A stretch of DNA of 8,785 nucleotides from Flavobacteriales bacterium (GTDB lineage Bacteria; Bacteroidota; Bacteroidia; Flavobacteriales_D; Crocinitomicaceae). Below the pieces are notes generated by a model. That model was not told the DNA's origin. It did not search any database and saw nothing but the letters and a program-made list of their open reading frames with translations. The stretch lies in contig CANJQZ010000069.1 of assembly GCA_947476515.1 (NCBI GenBank), positions 1 through 8,785 of the forward strand. The letters run 5' to 3'. This document shows, piece by piece, positions 1-6,902 of this stretch (the stretch's first letter is position 1; every line of letters begins with the position of its first letter). A program made the position numbers and the translations under genes.

Positions 1-637
1 AACCAATGCCACCTAAACGAGATGATTCTTGTCTAGAACCAATTTGTCTCATTTCTATTCTAACTTTAAACTTATCGGCTAAATCTTTAATTAATTGTCT
101 AAAATCTATTCTTCCTTCAGCAGTGTAGTAGAAAGTCACTTTCGTTAAATCTGCTTGATATTCCACATCTGAAATCTTCATCGCTAAGCCCAAGTCAATA
201 GCCATAGTTCTTGAAGCGTACATTGCTTCTTTTTCAAGAGAGCGACCTTTTATCCAATTATCTATTTCATTTTGCTTCGCAATATGCTGTATTTTTCTTG
301 TCTCCATAGGTTTCAATCCTGGAGATTTTTTCTTAACTTGTATTCTTGCCAATTCACCAACAACAGAAACTACACCAATATCATATCCGGGAGCCGTTTC
401 TACTACCACCACATCTCCCACACTTAAAGGCAGATTGGAGGCATTTCTATAAAAACTTTTGCGTGAATTTTTGAATCTTACTTCGACAATATCATAGGGT
501 TTTTGACCAGAAGGTAAGGCAACATTAGCCAACCAATCGTAAACTTCTAGTTTATTACAACCACCAGAACTGCATGTACCATTGTTTTTACACCCTCTCG
601 GCGTTCCGCCATCCGTTCCACATGAAGCACATCCCAT
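1..637 (-). CDS. ricT: PSP1-domain protein RicT (YaaT-like), C-terminus cut by window edge
   Basis: I translated this by hand from the ATG at 635-637 on the minus strand. It stays open for 212 codons to the left edge, so the gene is partial. Residues 1-27 form a cysteine-rich head with C3, C6, C16, C22 and C27. A basic/hydrophobic body follows, then the PSP1 region at roughly residues 85-170, ending at the family's SRLGGIG stretch (206-212), just before the part that normally carries further cysteines. In Bacillus subtilis, RicT (YaaT) joins RicA and RicF in an iron-sulfur complex that affects RNase Y-dependent RNA maturation, sporulation and competence. Whether Bacteroidota RicT works this way is not established here; RicA and RicF are not in the window. 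The gene lies 27 bp downstream of holB and is probably the fourth cistron of the radA operon. Family assignment is firm; function is inferred. Confidence 0.88.
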   Translation of the reverse strand, partial: MGCASCGTDGGTPRGCKNNGTCSSGGCNKLEVYDWLANVALPSGQKPYDIVEVRFKNSRKSFYRNASNLPLSVGDVVVVETAPGYDIGVVSVVGELARIQVKKKSPGLKPMETRKIQHIAKQNEIDNWIKGRSLEKEAMYASRTMAIDLGLAMKISDVEYQADLTKVTFYYTAEGRIDFRQLIKDLADKFKVRIEMRQIGSRQESSRLGGIG

Positions 638-664
638 ATTCTTTTTTTAGGTAAAGTTACAAAA

Positions 665-1783
665 TTATGCTTGGTGAATGTACCTCATGGTCTGAAAACT
701 CATTTGAGTGAAAAGAATTTTCGCATTTGCATTGCGTTCAATATGATAATGGGCATCATCAAAAGTGTTCAAGAACGATTGAATATTATTTCCGGAAATA
801 TAAGGCGAAAAATTAGTGATAAACGCAGCTTCTTCTGTTGAAATGTGCAGCGATTCACTCCCAATGTAATTATTCACCAAACTCTGACGCAGCATATGCA
901 AAGCATATAGAATAAATAGTTTTTGGCGTTCTTTGGTAGTACTAGAAATACTTTCAGCCCAATCTAACATGCCAATAACATCTTTTTTATAAGACACCCG
1001 CATAAGGGCTACAAATTGTTCTCGATAAGAACTATCACCCGCTTCCTCTTTAATTAAATCCTGCGCAATAATATAATCTCCTTCAGAAAAAGCAGCAATT
1101 GTTCCCGCTGATGTGGCATCAATATTATGATTATGCACCAAATGTTGGGACAATTCATTAATTCCAATTCGAGGCACTTGCATCACTTGTGTGCGCGATT
1201 GAATCGTAGGCAAAAGTTTTTGTTGATCTTCACAAATGAGCAGGAACAAAGTTTTGGGAGGTGGTTCCTCTAATATTTTAAGTATTTTATTAGAACAATC
1301 CATATTCATTTCTTCAGCATTCCAAATAATCATAATTTTATAGGAGCCCTGAAATGATTTTAAGCTAATTTTTTTAATAATCTCTTTACTTTCTTCTGTG
1401 CTAATAATCGGAGACCTTTCTTTACTGTCCATGATATTTACCCAATGAAATAGATCAAAATAACTTGATTCTTTTAATTGAGTCCGCCATTCAGGAAGTA
1501 AGGCACTTGAAATTTTACTTATAGCTTGTACTACTGGAAAAACAAAATGTAAATCTGGATGTTGAGACTCAGAAATTTGCTTGCAGGAGATACAAACTCC
1601 GCAACTGTCATCATCACTTTTGTTTTCACAAAATATATATTGAGAATAGGCAAGTGCTAAGGCAAGCGTTCCATATCCAGGTTTCCCTAAAAATAATTGC
1701 GCGTGACTTATTTTGTCGGACTTAAATGATTGAATTAGGTCGTGTTTGGTGTCTGCCTGACCTACAATATCCTTGAATTGCAT
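665..1783 (-). CDS. holB: DNA polymerase III subunit delta' (clamp loader)
   Basis: The 372-aa product is the delta' subunit of the clamp loader, which helps load the sliding clamp on primed DNA at the replication fork. The AAA+ domain opens at residues 1-45 with a degenerate P-loop (33-39, GKPGYGT) that lacks the usual lysine, as expected because delta' does not hydrolyse ATP. A zinc module of CX8CX2CX2C form is present at C52, C61, C64 and C67. Residues 164-182 carry the hallmark ILKILEEPPPKTLF segment. The SRC sensor appears as S196-R197-T198, with threonine instead of cysteine. The C-terminal third is helical and poorly conserved. The gene sits 22 bp downstream of rsmI and 27 bp upstream of ricT on the same strand. 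DnaX is the main paralogue to exclude; the short length and lost P-loop lysine argue for delta'. Confidence 0.9.
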   Translation of the reverse strand: MQFKDIVGQADTKHDLIQSFKSDKISHAQLFLGKPGYGTLALALAYSQYIFCENKSDDDSCGVCISCKQISESQHPDLHFVFPVVQAISKISSALLPEWRTQLKESSYFDLFHWVNIMDSKERSPIISTEESKEIIKKISLKSFQGSYKIMIIWNAEEMNMDCSNKILKILEEPPPKTLFLLICEDQQKLLPTIQSRTQVMQVPRIGINELSQHLVHNHNIDATSAGTIAAFSEGDYIIAQDLIKEEAGDSSYREQFVALMRVSYKKDVIGMLDWAESISSTTKERQKLFILYALHMLRQSLVNNYIGSESLHISTEEAAFITNFSPYISGNNIQSFLNTFDDAHYHIERNANAKILFTQMSFQTMRYIHQA

Positions 1784-1805
1784 GTTGTAAAATTAATGCT
1801 ATTAT

Positions 1806-2540
1806 TTAAGTTATTTCCTTTTTTTCTTTCGGCTTTTTATCTTTATAGGATTTACTTTTAACGATAATTTCTTCTTTACCATCAACGATAATTACTATTT
1901 CACCTTTCACTTCTTTACTTTGAAAATGCAACAATATTTCCTCAGCTGTTCCTCGAGCAAATTCCTCATAAAATTTAGTTATTTCTCGACAAACGCAAAC
2001 CTTCCTATCCCCCCCAAAGAAGCTAATTAATTCTGCAAGACATTTCAATAAGCGATGAGGAGATTCATATAAAACAATCGTTCGAGACTCTTCACTCAAC
2101 AATTTCAATCTCGTTTGTCTTCCTTTTTTATGCGGCAAAAACCCTTCAAATACAAATTTATCACAAGGCAATCCGCTGGCCACCAAAGCTGGAACAAAAG
2201 CTGTAGGACCAGGCAAACATTCTATTGAAATCCCTTCTTGTATGCAAGCTCTGACCAATAAAAATCCTGGATCAGAAATTCCAGGTGTACCTGCATCTGA
2301 AACCAAAACGGCATAAGTTACTTCTTGAATTTTTCTAACCACTTGATCCAATTGTCGGTGCTCGTTTTGACTGTGAAATGAAATCACAGTATTCTTCAAA
2401 CCTAAATGATCCAATAATCTTCTGGTTACCCGTGTATCTTCAGCAAAAATCACTTCTGCTTTTTCCAAAATTTTAATAGAACGCAAGGTGATATCATCTA
2501 AATTGCCGATTGGCGTAGGAACAAGAATTAATTTTGCCAT
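1806..2540 (-). CDS. rsmI: 16S rRNA (cytidine(1402)-2'-O)-methyltransferase RsmI
   Basis: RsmI uses S-adenosylmethionine to methylate the ribose 2'-OH of C1402 in the 16S rRNA decoding centre. The 244-aa protein shows the tetrapyrrole-methylase fold with clear family motifs: VPTPIGNLDDIT at 7-18, AEDTR at 33-37, the SAM-binding SDAGTPGISDPG at 81-92, CLPGPTAFVPAL at 108-119, and the FVFEGFLPHKKGRQ block at 129-142 that separates RsmI from cobalamin-pathway methylases. The C-terminus ends in a lysine-rich tail (about 228-244) and lacks the extra roughly 40-50 residues of the E. coli protein. The start ATG at 2538-2540 gives the typical MAKLILVPTPIGNL opening. It is 27 bp after radA and 22 bp before holB, so it is probably co-transcribed with both. 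Confidence 0.95.
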   Translation of the reverse strand: MAKLILVPTPIGNLDDITLRSIKILEKAEVIFAEDTRVTRRLLDHLGLKNTVISFHSQNEHRQLDQVVRKIQEVTYAVLVSDAGTPGISDPGFLLVRACIQEGISIECLPGPTAFVPALVASGLPCDKFVFEGFLPHKKGRQTRLKLLSEESRTIVLYESPHRLLKCLAELISFFGGDRKVCVCREITKFYEEFARGTAEEILLHFQSKEVKGEIVIIVDGKEEIIVKSKSYKDKKPKEKKEIT

Positions 2541-2567
2541 GGATTAAATTATATTATTCTACTTCAA

Positions 2568-3923
2568 TTATGAAAAAACTTTACGAACCACATCTTCGAT
2601 TTTTTCACAAAGCATCACTTTTATTTTAAAATCAGAAATTTTTATTCCCTTATTAAATTTTGAAATATATATGGCTTCATAACCAAGTTTTTGAGCTTCT
2701 AAGATCCTTATTTCTGCGCGATTTACAGGTCTAACTTCACCGGACAATCCAACCTCTGCAGCAAAAGTAATTCCTCTTGGAATAGCAATATCAGCATTCG
2801 ATGAAAGAACGGCCATGGTTACTGCCAAATCTACTGCTGGGTCATCAACTTTTATTCCACCTGCAATATTTAAAAAGACATCTTTTGAGGCCAATTTAAA
2901 ACCACATCTTTTTTCCATAACCGCAAGAAGCATGTTCAATCTTTTAGCATCGAATCCAGTTGAGGATCTTTGCGGAGTTCCATAAGCAGCTGAACTTACC
3001 AAAGCTTGAACCTCAACCTGTAAAGGCCTTAATCCTTCTATTGTTGTTGCAATGGCAATACCGCTTAAATTCCCTTCGGTATGGCTGATTAGAATTTCTG
3101 ATGGATTTTCTACCATGCGCAGTCCTGTACCTTGCATTTCATAAATGCCAAGTTCATTGGTGGAACCAAATCTATTTTTAACAGTCCTTAATAACCTATA
3201 AACATGATTGCGATCTCCTTCAAATTGAAGAACAGCGTCAACCATATGTTCTAATACTTTAGGTCCGGCAATGGAACCATCTTTTGTAATATGACCAATT
3301 AAAAATACTGGAACATTAGTTTCTTTTGCAAAACGCAATAGCTGTGCGGTGCATTCTCGAACTTGAGATACACTACCAGGGGAACTATCGATTGCGGAAT
3401 AAAACAAGGTTTGAATGGAATCTATAATTAACATTTCAGGCATCAAGGCTTTTGCATGATTCAAAATATTAACCAAGTTGGTTTCTGTGAGTAATTGACA
3501 GTGATTATTTTTTATACCAATGCGCTCCGCTCTCATTCTTATTTGCTGCTCACTTTCTTCACCCGAAACATATAAGATATTTAAGGGTTCTTGAATCGCC
3601 ATTTGTAACATTAAGGTTGATTTACCAATTCCTGGTTCTCCGCCAATTAACACAAGTGCTCCTTTAACCAGTCCACCTCCCAAAACACGATTTAATTCTA
3701 CATCAACCAATTGCATCCTGTTTTCTACAAGATTTTCTATTTCGTTAATTAAAGTTGGTTTTGCATTTCTAGTATCTGTTGAAAAAGAAATAGATGATTT
3801 GCCTGAAGCTACAATTTCTTCTACAAAGGTATTCCATGAGGAACATGATGGGCATTTACCCAACCATTTTGGGGCCTCGTAACCACATTCTTGGCAAAAA
3901 AAAGCGCTTTTCTGTTTTGACAT
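2568..3923 (-). CDS. radA: DNA repair protein RadA
   Basis: RadA (Sms) is a RecA-like ATPase and branched-DNA helicase that processes recombination intermediates. All family parts are present in 451 aa. There is an N-terminal four-cysteine zinc finger (C10, C13, C24, C27) and a Walker A motif GEPGIGKST at 95-103. YVSGEES lies at 118-124, a Walker B-type strand MLIIDSIQT at 164-172, and the RadA-specific KNRFG motif at 249-253. A Lon-protease-like C-terminal domain runs from about 280 to the end. Length matches the usual 450-460 aa. The start at 3921-3923 puts the zinc finger in its normal place. It is the first gene of the leftward operon radA-rsmI-holB-ricT and has a TATCTTTG box 11 bp upstream. 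Confidence 0.97.
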   Translation of the reverse strand: MSKQKSAFFCQECGYEAPKWLGKCPSCSSWNTFVEEIVASGKSSISFSTDTRNAKPTLINEIENLVENRMQLVDVELNRVLGGGLVKGALVLIGGEPGIGKSTLMLQMAIQEPLNILYVSGEESEQQIRMRAERIGIKNNHCQLLTETNLVNILNHAKALMPEMLIIDSIQTLFYSAIDSSPGSVSQVRECTAQLLRFAKETNVPVFLIGHITKDGSIAGPKVLEHMVDAVLQFEGDRNHVYRLLRTVKNRFGSTNELGIYEMQGTGLRMVENPSEILISHTEGNLSGIAIATTIEGLRPLQVEVQALVSSAAYGTPQRSSTGFDAKRLNMLLAVMEKRCGFKLASKDVFLNIAGGIKVDDPAVDLAVTMAVLSSNADIAIPRGITFAAEVGLSGEVRPVNRAEIRILEAQKLGYEAIYISKFNKGIKISDFKIKVMLCEKIEDVVRKVFS

Positions 3924-3933
3924 AATATAAATT

Positions 3934-3941
3934 CAAAGATA
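3934..3941 (-). promoter_or_regulatory. Bacteroidota-type -7 box for the radA operon
   Basis: Read on the minus strand the octamer is TATCTTTG, a perfect match to the TAnnTTTG -7 element of Bacteroidota primary-sigma promoters. It ends 11 bp before the radA start codon, implying a very short leader. No convincing TTG-type -33 element is seen about 19 bp further upstream, so the call rests on the -7 box and its position. No comparable box was seen in the short gaps in front of rsmI, holB or ricT. Confidence 0.5.
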
Positions 3942-3975
3942 AGATTATTGCCTTAATAATGATAGATTAAATACA

Positions 3976-3987
3976 AGTCAAATGACT
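3976..3987. repeat. 12-bp perfect palindrome in the divergent promoter region
   Basis: The sequence is AGTCA-AA-TGACT, a perfect dyad with 5-bp arms and a 2-bp centre. It lies upstream of both divergent -7 boxes, where a regulator could bind, but the arms are short and chance is a real alternative in AT-rich DNA. Confidence 0.3.
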
Positions 3988-4069
3988 ATAAAAAAGTAAC
4001 TCACTTTTAATGGTTAATAATTTTTTAAAGATTCTCATACAATATAGTGACATTGAAAAACAAAAAATA

Positions 4070-4077
4070 TAAATTTG
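4070..4077 (+). promoter_or_regulatory. Bacteroidota-type -7 box for the acidic-tail gene
   Basis: TAAATTTG matches the TAnnTTTG -7 consensus and ends 28 bp before the ATG at 4106, which would give a leader of roughly 20 nt. A TTG at 4053-4055 is the nearest -33 candidate, but its 14-bp spacing is shorter than the roughly 19 bp usual for this promoter class. Confidence 0.55.
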
Positions 4078-4105
4078 CGACAACTAGAATCAACAATTAT
4101 AAAGT

Positions 4106-4447
4106 ATGTCAAAGAGAAGGTCAATAATTAGTTACGATAAACTCACCCTTGAACAAAAGAAACAAATCTTAAGGGAATTCCCTGACGGTTACATTAATCA
4201 TTTGACAACAATAAAAACGCCTAAAGGCGAGGTGCTTGACGCCTTGATTTGGGATACTGAAGAAGTTATTTATTTGGTTAAGATCACAAAGCCGAAAGTT
4301 AAAGTCAAAGCAATTGCGGATGAAGAAGAGGATTTTGAAGAAGATCCAGCTTTGAAAGACGATGAATTGGAAAGTGATTCAGATGATGAAGAGTCTGATG
4401 ATTATGACAAACCGGACAAAGATGACGAAGACGATACTGAAGATTAA
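4106..4447 (+). CDS. Small conserved protein with basic N-terminus and highly acidic C-terminal tail
   Basis: The 113-aa protein has two parts. Residues 1-71 form a compact, partly basic domain starting MSKRRSIISYDKL, with a FPDGYINHLTTIKTPKGEVLDALIWDTEE-type core (25-53) and a short hydrophobic strand YLVKI (56-60). Residues 72-113 are a disordered-looking tail in which 28 of 42 residues are Asp or Glu. From memory, similar small proteins are widespread in Bacteroidota and some are auto-labelled 'DNA primase', but no primase motif is visible here, so I do not use that name. It is monocistronic in appearance, with its own -7 box upstream and another promoter box before the next gene. It has no signal peptide or membrane segment. 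Function unknown; the tail suggests a DNA-mimic-like, chaperone-like or cation-binding role, which is speculation. Confidence 0.8.
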   Translation: MSKRRSIISYDKLTLEQKKQILREFPDGYINHLTTIKTPKGEVLDALIWDTEEVIYLVKITKPKVKVKAIADEEEDFEEDPALKDDELESDSDDEESDDYDKPDKDDEDDTED

Positions 4448-4479
4448 TTAATTATCGGTTTTCTATAACTTTCTTTAAT

Positions 4480-4487
4480 TATCTTTG
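4480..4487 (+). promoter_or_regulatory. Bacteroidota-type -7 box for the deoC operon
   Basis: TATCTTTG, the same octamer as the radA box, ends 17 bp before the deoC ATG. It matches TAnnTTTG. Upstream T-rich sequence around 4459-4462 lacks a clean TTTG, so the -33 element is weak. Its position suggests that deoC and the three genes behind it form their own transcription unit, separate from the acidic-tail gene that ends at 4447. Confidence 0.5.
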
Positions 4488-4504
4488 AGCTAGAACCTAG
4501 AGAT

Positions 4505-5425
4505 ATGCTTGAAAGTAACCAACATTCCATTTTTCAAACTATAAATGCAGCCTCTCCTATTGATAAAGTTGGAGTGGAAGAACGCGTCGCCCGTTTTCAA
4601 ACGCGTAGCATTAAAGATGATGCGAAGGCTCAAGGTTTGAAGATGGTGTTAAGCATGATTGATTTAACGACACTTGAAGGAAAGGATACTCCAGGTAAAG
4701 TAAAGCAAATGTGTTTTAAAGCACATCATCTTCACGACCTTCACCCCAATTTACCTCAAGTAGCAGCAGTATGTGTTTATCCTTCTATGGTTACTATTGC
4801 AAAACAAGCTCTTAAAGGTACTTCTGTTAAAATCGCATCTGTTGCAACTGCCTTTCCTTCAGGTCAATCTAATTTGGAAATAAAATTAGCGGATGTAAAA
4901 TTAGCTGTTGACTCAGGGGCAGATGAAATTGACATGGTGATTTCAAGAGGAAAATTTTTGTCAGGAGAATATAACTTTGTTTTTGATGAAATTGGGATGA
5001 TTAAAGAAGCTTGTGGAGTTGCTCGTTTAAAAGTAATTCTTGAAACAGGGGAGCTTTGCACCTTAGATAATGTAAGAAAGGCAAGCGATATCGCTATGTA
5101 TGCAGGAGCAGATTTTATCAAAACATCAACAGGGAAAATTCAACCTGCCGCCACCATGCAAGTCACTTATACGATGCTACTGGCCATTAAAGATTATTTC
5201 GAAGCTACTGGAAAAATGATTGGAATGAAACCTGCAGGCGGAATTTCTACTTCTAAGTTGGCACTGCATAATTTAGTGATGGTCAATGAAATTCTAGGAC
5301 CAAATTGGTTGCATAATGAATGGTTCCGATTTGGCGCAAGTAGTTTAGCGAATGATGTGTTGATGCAATTATTAAAATTAGAATCAGGGTCCTACCAATC
5401 TCCTAATTATTTTACTTTAGATTAA
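4505..5425 (+). CDS. deoC: Deoxyribose-phosphate aldolase (long, animal DERA-like type)
   Basis: This class I aldolase reversibly cleaves 2-deoxy-D-ribose 5-phosphate to D-glyceraldehyde 3-phosphate and acetaldehyde in cytosolic deoxynucleoside catabolism. The TIM-barrel motifs are intact: MIDLTTLEGKDTP (51-63), VASVATAFPSGQ-like strand (around 110-121), GADEIDMVIS (138-147) with the relay Asp at D143, the Schiff-base lysine K206 in DFIKTSTGK (203-211), and the second active-site lysine K242 in GMKPAGG (240-246). The C-terminus keeps tyrosines (Y297, Y302) in the tail region where the E. coli enzyme uses a terminal tyrosine. At 306 aa with an N-terminal extension it resembles the roughly 318-aa animal DERA more than the roughly 220-aa or 259-aa bacterial forms. 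The next gene starts 1 bp after its stop, so translational coupling is likely. Confidence 0.95.
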   Translation: MLESNQHSIFQTINAASPIDKVGVEERVARFQTRSIKDDAKAQGLKMVLSMIDLTTLEGKDTPGKVKQMCFKAHHLHDLHPNLPQVAAVCVYPSMVTIAKQALKGTSVKIASVATAFPSGQSNLEIKLADVKLAVDSGADEIDMVISRGKFLSGEYNFVFDEIGMIKEACGVARLKVILETGELCTLDNVRKASDIAMYAGADFIKTSTGKIQPAATMQVTYTMLLAIKDYFEATGKMIGMKPAGGISTSKLALHNLVMVNEILGPNWLHNEWFRFGASSLANDVLMQLLKLESGSYQSPNYFTLD

Positions 5426-5426
5426 G

Positions 5427-6896
5427 ATGGAAAACAAAAAAAACACTTCCAAAGATCATCAGTGGTTGTATTCACCTTCTTTGGAAAGCACCTCTCATAT
5501 TGAGATAAAAGATAAATATGAACTTTTTATTAATAATGAATGGATAGCTCCTACTTCTAATAAATATTTCGATACCATAAATCCAGCGGATGAAAAAGTA
5601 CTTTCAAAAATCGCATGGGCAAATGCTCAAGATGTTGACAAAGCAGTGAAAGCTGCACGAAAAGCATATGATGAGGTTTGGTCGAAAATTAGTGCGGGTG
5701 ATCGTTCAAAATATATTTTTCGATTGGCCCGGATGATGCAAGAAAAGGCAAGGGAATTAGCGGTTATCGAAACTTTGGATGCAGGAAAGCCAATTCGTGA
5801 GTCGCGAGATATTGATGTGCCCTTAGCATGCAATCATTTTTTTTATTACGCAGGTTGGGCAGATAAACTAGACTATGCATTTCCTAATCAAAAGACTGAG
5901 TCACTTGGTGTTGTTGGCCAAATAATCCCTTGGAACTTCCCTTTAATGATGGCGGCTTGGAAGATCGCTCCAGCTTTAGCCGCAGGAAATACGGTTGTTC
6001 TTAAGCCAGCTGAAACTACTTCTTTAACGGCGCTCAAATTGGCAGAAATCATTAAGGAAGCAGGAATTCCTCCAGGAGTTATTAATATAATCACTGGACA
6101 TGGCGACACAGGCGAGGCACTTGTTAAGCATCCAGACATTAATAAAATTGCATTTACTGGTTCTACTCAAGTTGGAAAAGCCATTCAGAAAGCATTGGTT
6201 GGAACAGGCAAACGATCAACGCTGGAGTTGGGAGGAAAGTCTGCAAATATTATTTTTGATGATGCGCCAATAGATCAAGCAGTAGAAGGAATTGTAAATG
6301 GTATCTTCTTTAATCAAGGACATGTTTGCTGTGCTGGCTCTCGACTATATGTTCAAGAAAATATTGCAGAAAAACTAGTTGAGAAACTTAAGCATCGAAT
6401 GAAAAGCTTGATCTTAGGTAATCCTTTAGATAAGAATACAGACATCGGAGCCATTAATACTAGGGAACAACTGCAGACCATTGAAAAATATATTCAAATA
6501 GGCATTCAAGAAGGGTCTGTAATATTTCAATGTGAAGGTGCACTTCCTGCGATTGGATTTTATTGTAAACCTACGATTTTTACTAATGTTTCTCAATCTA
6601 GTGTTCTATCACAAGAGGAAATTTTTGGACCAGTATTGACCATTCAAACTTTTCGAACCATTGATGAGGTAATTCAAAAAGCAAACAATTCACCTTACGG
6701 ATTAGCGGCTGGTGTATGGACGGATAAAGGTTCCAAAATATTCAATTTGACCAGTAAGTTAAAAGCGGGTGTTGTTTGGGCCAATACCTATAATAAGTTC
6801 GACCCAGCGTCTCCATTTGGTGGTTATAAAGAAAGTGGCTTTGGTCGTGAAGGAGGAATGCATGGTTTGGGAGCTTATTTGAAAATAATTAAATAA
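5427..6896 (+). CDS. NAD(P)-dependent aldehyde dehydrogenase, ALDH16 N-domain-like
   Basis: This is a complete 489-aa aldehyde dehydrogenase, expected to oxidise an aldehyde to its acid in the cytosol. Catalytic features are all present: IPWNFP with N170, the cofactor-binding lysine K193 in VLKPAE, FTGS at 243-246, the general base E267 in LELGGK, the nucleophile C301 in NQGHVCCAG, and E398 in EEIFGPV. The first about 30 residues form an extension with WLYSPSLES (13-21), similar to the YxPxPES head I recall from ALDH16 proteins. Together with the next gene this suggests the catalytic half of a split ALDH16. The start lies 1 bp after deoC, so acetaldehyde from DeoC is an attractive but unproven substrate. 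Generic labels such as betaine-aldehyde dehydrogenase would be over-specific. Confidence 0.92.
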   Translation: MENKKNTSKDHQWLYSPSLESTSHIEIKDKYELFINNEWIAPTSNKYFDTINPADEKVLSKIAWANAQDVDKAVKAARKAYDEVWSKISAGDRSKYIFRLARMMQEKARELAVIETLDAGKPIRESRDIDVPLACNHFFYYAGWADKLDYAFPNQKTESLGVVGQIIPWNFPLMMAAWKIAPALAAGNTVVLKPAETTSLTALKLAEIIKEAGIPPGVINIITGHGDTGEALVKHPDINKIAFTGSTQVGKAIQKALVGTGKRSTLELGGKSANIIFDDAPIDQAVEGIVNGIFFNQGHVCCAGSRLYVQENIAEKLVEKLKHRMKSLILGNPLDKNTDIGAINTREQLQTIEKYIQIGIQEGSVIFQCEGALPAIGFYCKPTIFTNVSQSSVLSQEEIFGPVLTIQTFRTIDEVIQKANNSPYGLAAGVWTDKGSKIFNLTSKLKAGVVWANTYNKFDPASPFGGYKESGFGREGGMHGLGAYLKIIK

Positions 6897-6902
6897 TGAG
6901 TT

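Larger units (their letters stand above)
3924..4105. other. Divergent intergenic region between radA and the acidic-tail gene
   Basis: This 182-bp, very AT-rich spacer separates two divergently transcribed units and carries a -7 box for each. It also holds short inverted repeats: ATTATT/AATAAT with a 5-nt loop (3944-3960), AGTCA-AA-TGACT (3976-3987), and AAAAGT/ACTTTT with a 5-nt loop (3992-4008). I see no open reading frame of note, no RNA gene and no GC-rich terminator. Confidence 0.7.

Noticed and set aside
33..637. RicT cysteine head as a separate metallothionein-like small gene
   Set aside because: It reads in frame straight into the PSP1 domain with no stop, so it belongs to RicT.
4444..4454. 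TAATTAATTA palindrome at the end of the acidic-tail gene as a terminator
   Set aside because: AT-only self-complementary run without a GC stem; unlikely to terminate transcription by itself.
4864..5121. Open frame of 85 codons antisense to deoC
   Set aside because: It lies fully inside a strongly supported gene, has no recognisable motif and no promoter box; a frame shadow.
5627..6139. Two antisense open frames within the catalytic ALDH gene
   Set aside because: Their translations look like reverse-strand reads of conserved ALDH segments, with no independent support.
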